A stretch of DNA of 5,474 nt, from contig JAUVTH010000111.1 in the NCBI GenBank assembly GCA_030601615.1, positions 1 through 5,474 on the forward strand. The letters run 5' to 3'. Below, piece by piece: positions 5,073 through 5,474 of the stretch. Numbering within the stretch: position 1 is the stretch's first letter; every line of letters starts with the position of its first letter. The position numbers were made by a program, and so were the translations under genes. Below the pieces are notes generated by a model. That model had not been told where the DNA came from and ran no database searches. It was given only the letters and a program-made list of their open reading frames with translations. This stretch comes from Gemmatimonadota bacterium. GTDB lineage: Bacteria > Gemmatimonadota > Gemmatimonadetes > Palauibacterales > Palauibacteraceae.

Positions 5073-5474
5073 TCAGTGAGTGGCCACTCCGAGACCAGCC
5101 CACGGGTCAGGCAGAGGAGTATCGGCCGTATGCGGCGGCAGCACGGGATACTCGACCACGGGCTGGTCTCCCGTGAGGCTCAAGAGGAAGGTCGTGATCT
5201 GACCGCTCTCCTCCTCCGTGAAGTCCCTGCCCAGCTGGGCCTGGCCCATCACCTCGACCGCTTCCTCGAGACTCCACACTTTCCCCGTGTGAAAGTACGG
5301 TGCCGTGAGATCGATGTTGCGGAGTACGGGGACCTTGAATGCGAACTCGTCGCTCGCGTCGCCGGTGACCGCGAACCGGCCGCGGTCCTCGGGCGGCAAA
5401 AGCTCGGCGCCGGGATTGCGCGCCGCTCCGAACCTCTGGTAGCTGGTCCCGCCGAGCAGGATGCCGCCATGGCA
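5073..5474 (-). CDS. diheme cytochrome c peroxidase / MauG family, C-terminal part
   Basis: This is the last 133 residues of a diheme c-type peroxidase, cut at the right edge. Reading inward, the fragment begins with CHGGILLGGTSYQRFG, which is the end of a CXXCH heme-attachment motif in the usual context of the second, C-terminal heme domain. FKVPVLRNIDLTAPYFHTGKVWSLEEAV (46-73) is the family signature. M76 in VEVMGQAQLG is a candidate axial ligand by family analogy. FTEEESGQITTFLLSLTGDQP (85-105) and a proline-rich tail (YPVLPP) match the normal end, so the C-terminus is complete. Such proteins are periplasmic and reduce H2O2 with electrons from cytochromes, or oxidise other substrates in MauG-like members; the fragment cannot tell these apart. 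The gene continues beyond 5474, so its start, signal peptide and first heme site are not visible. Confidence 0.9.
   Translation of the reverse strand, partial: CHGGILLGGTSYQRFGAARNPGAELLPPEDRGRFAVTGDASDEFAFKVPVLRNIDLTAPYFHTGKVWSLEEAVEVMGQAQLGRDFTEEESGQITTFLLSLTGDQPVVEYPVLPPHTADTPLPDPWAGLGVATH

Noticed and set aside
4277..5176. 299-codon plus-strand open frame opposite the BtuF-like gene
   Set aside because: Its translation is Arg/His/Gln-rich with no recognisable motif, and it lies antisense to a clear family protein. It is explained by GC-rich codon bias leaving the opposite strand open.
1..5474. Mobile elements, CRISPR arrays, tRNA or rRNA genes, toxin-antitoxin or defence modules
   Set aside because: No transposase or integrase motifs, terminal inverted repeats, regularly spaced repeats, tRNA-like cloverleaf or rRNA segments were recognised. 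All substantial genes belong to identified chromosomal families.

Overview
This is a high-GC window, strongly GC-biased at third codon positions. It carries ordinary chromosomal genes and no sign of mobile DNA, RNA genes or CRISPR. The best guess for the host is a Gemmatimonadota-type or similar environmental bacterium. That inference rests on the mix of a Hanks-type kinase, a diheme peroxidase, a signal-less BtuF-like protein and, above all, tandem 6-bladed beta-propeller lipoproteins with an N-terminal DSAGV motif. It was not tested by any search.

Layout. Positions 1-267 (minus) hold the first 89 codons of a Ser/Thr protein kinase that runs off the left edge. Positions 268-498 are a divergent intergenic region with several inverted repeats. 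Positions 499-1152 (plus) encode pyridoxamine 5'-phosphate oxidase (pdxH), followed after 31 bp by a small Zn-ribbon protein (1184-1387). Positions 1388-1576 hold only a doubtful 18-codon ORF and the leader of the next gene. Positions 1577-2833 and 2880-4139 (plus) are two paralogous lipoproteins of 418 and 419 residues, 46 bp apart, almost certainly a tandem duplication. A strong hairpin at 4165-4193 separates them from the convergent minus-strand genes. These are a cytosolic-looking BtuF-type metal/cobalamin receptor (4196-4969) and the C-terminal 133 residues of a diheme cytochrome c peroxidase/MauG-family protein (5073-5474), which is cut at the right edge inside its CXXCH heme motif. Another hairpin (4994-5027) lies between those two.

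How the genes relate. pdxH and the Zn-ribbon gene are probably co-transcribed, and so are the two propeller lipoproteins. Otherwise the genes look like neighbours rather than one pathway: PLP salvage, envelope propeller proteins, corrinoid/metal binding and peroxide or heme redox chemistry. I see no convincing evidence of an undescribed multi-gene system. The items most worth a second look are the duplicated propeller lipoproteins, the signal-less and orphan BtuF-like receptor, and two hairpins whose wobble pairs indicate which strand they act on.
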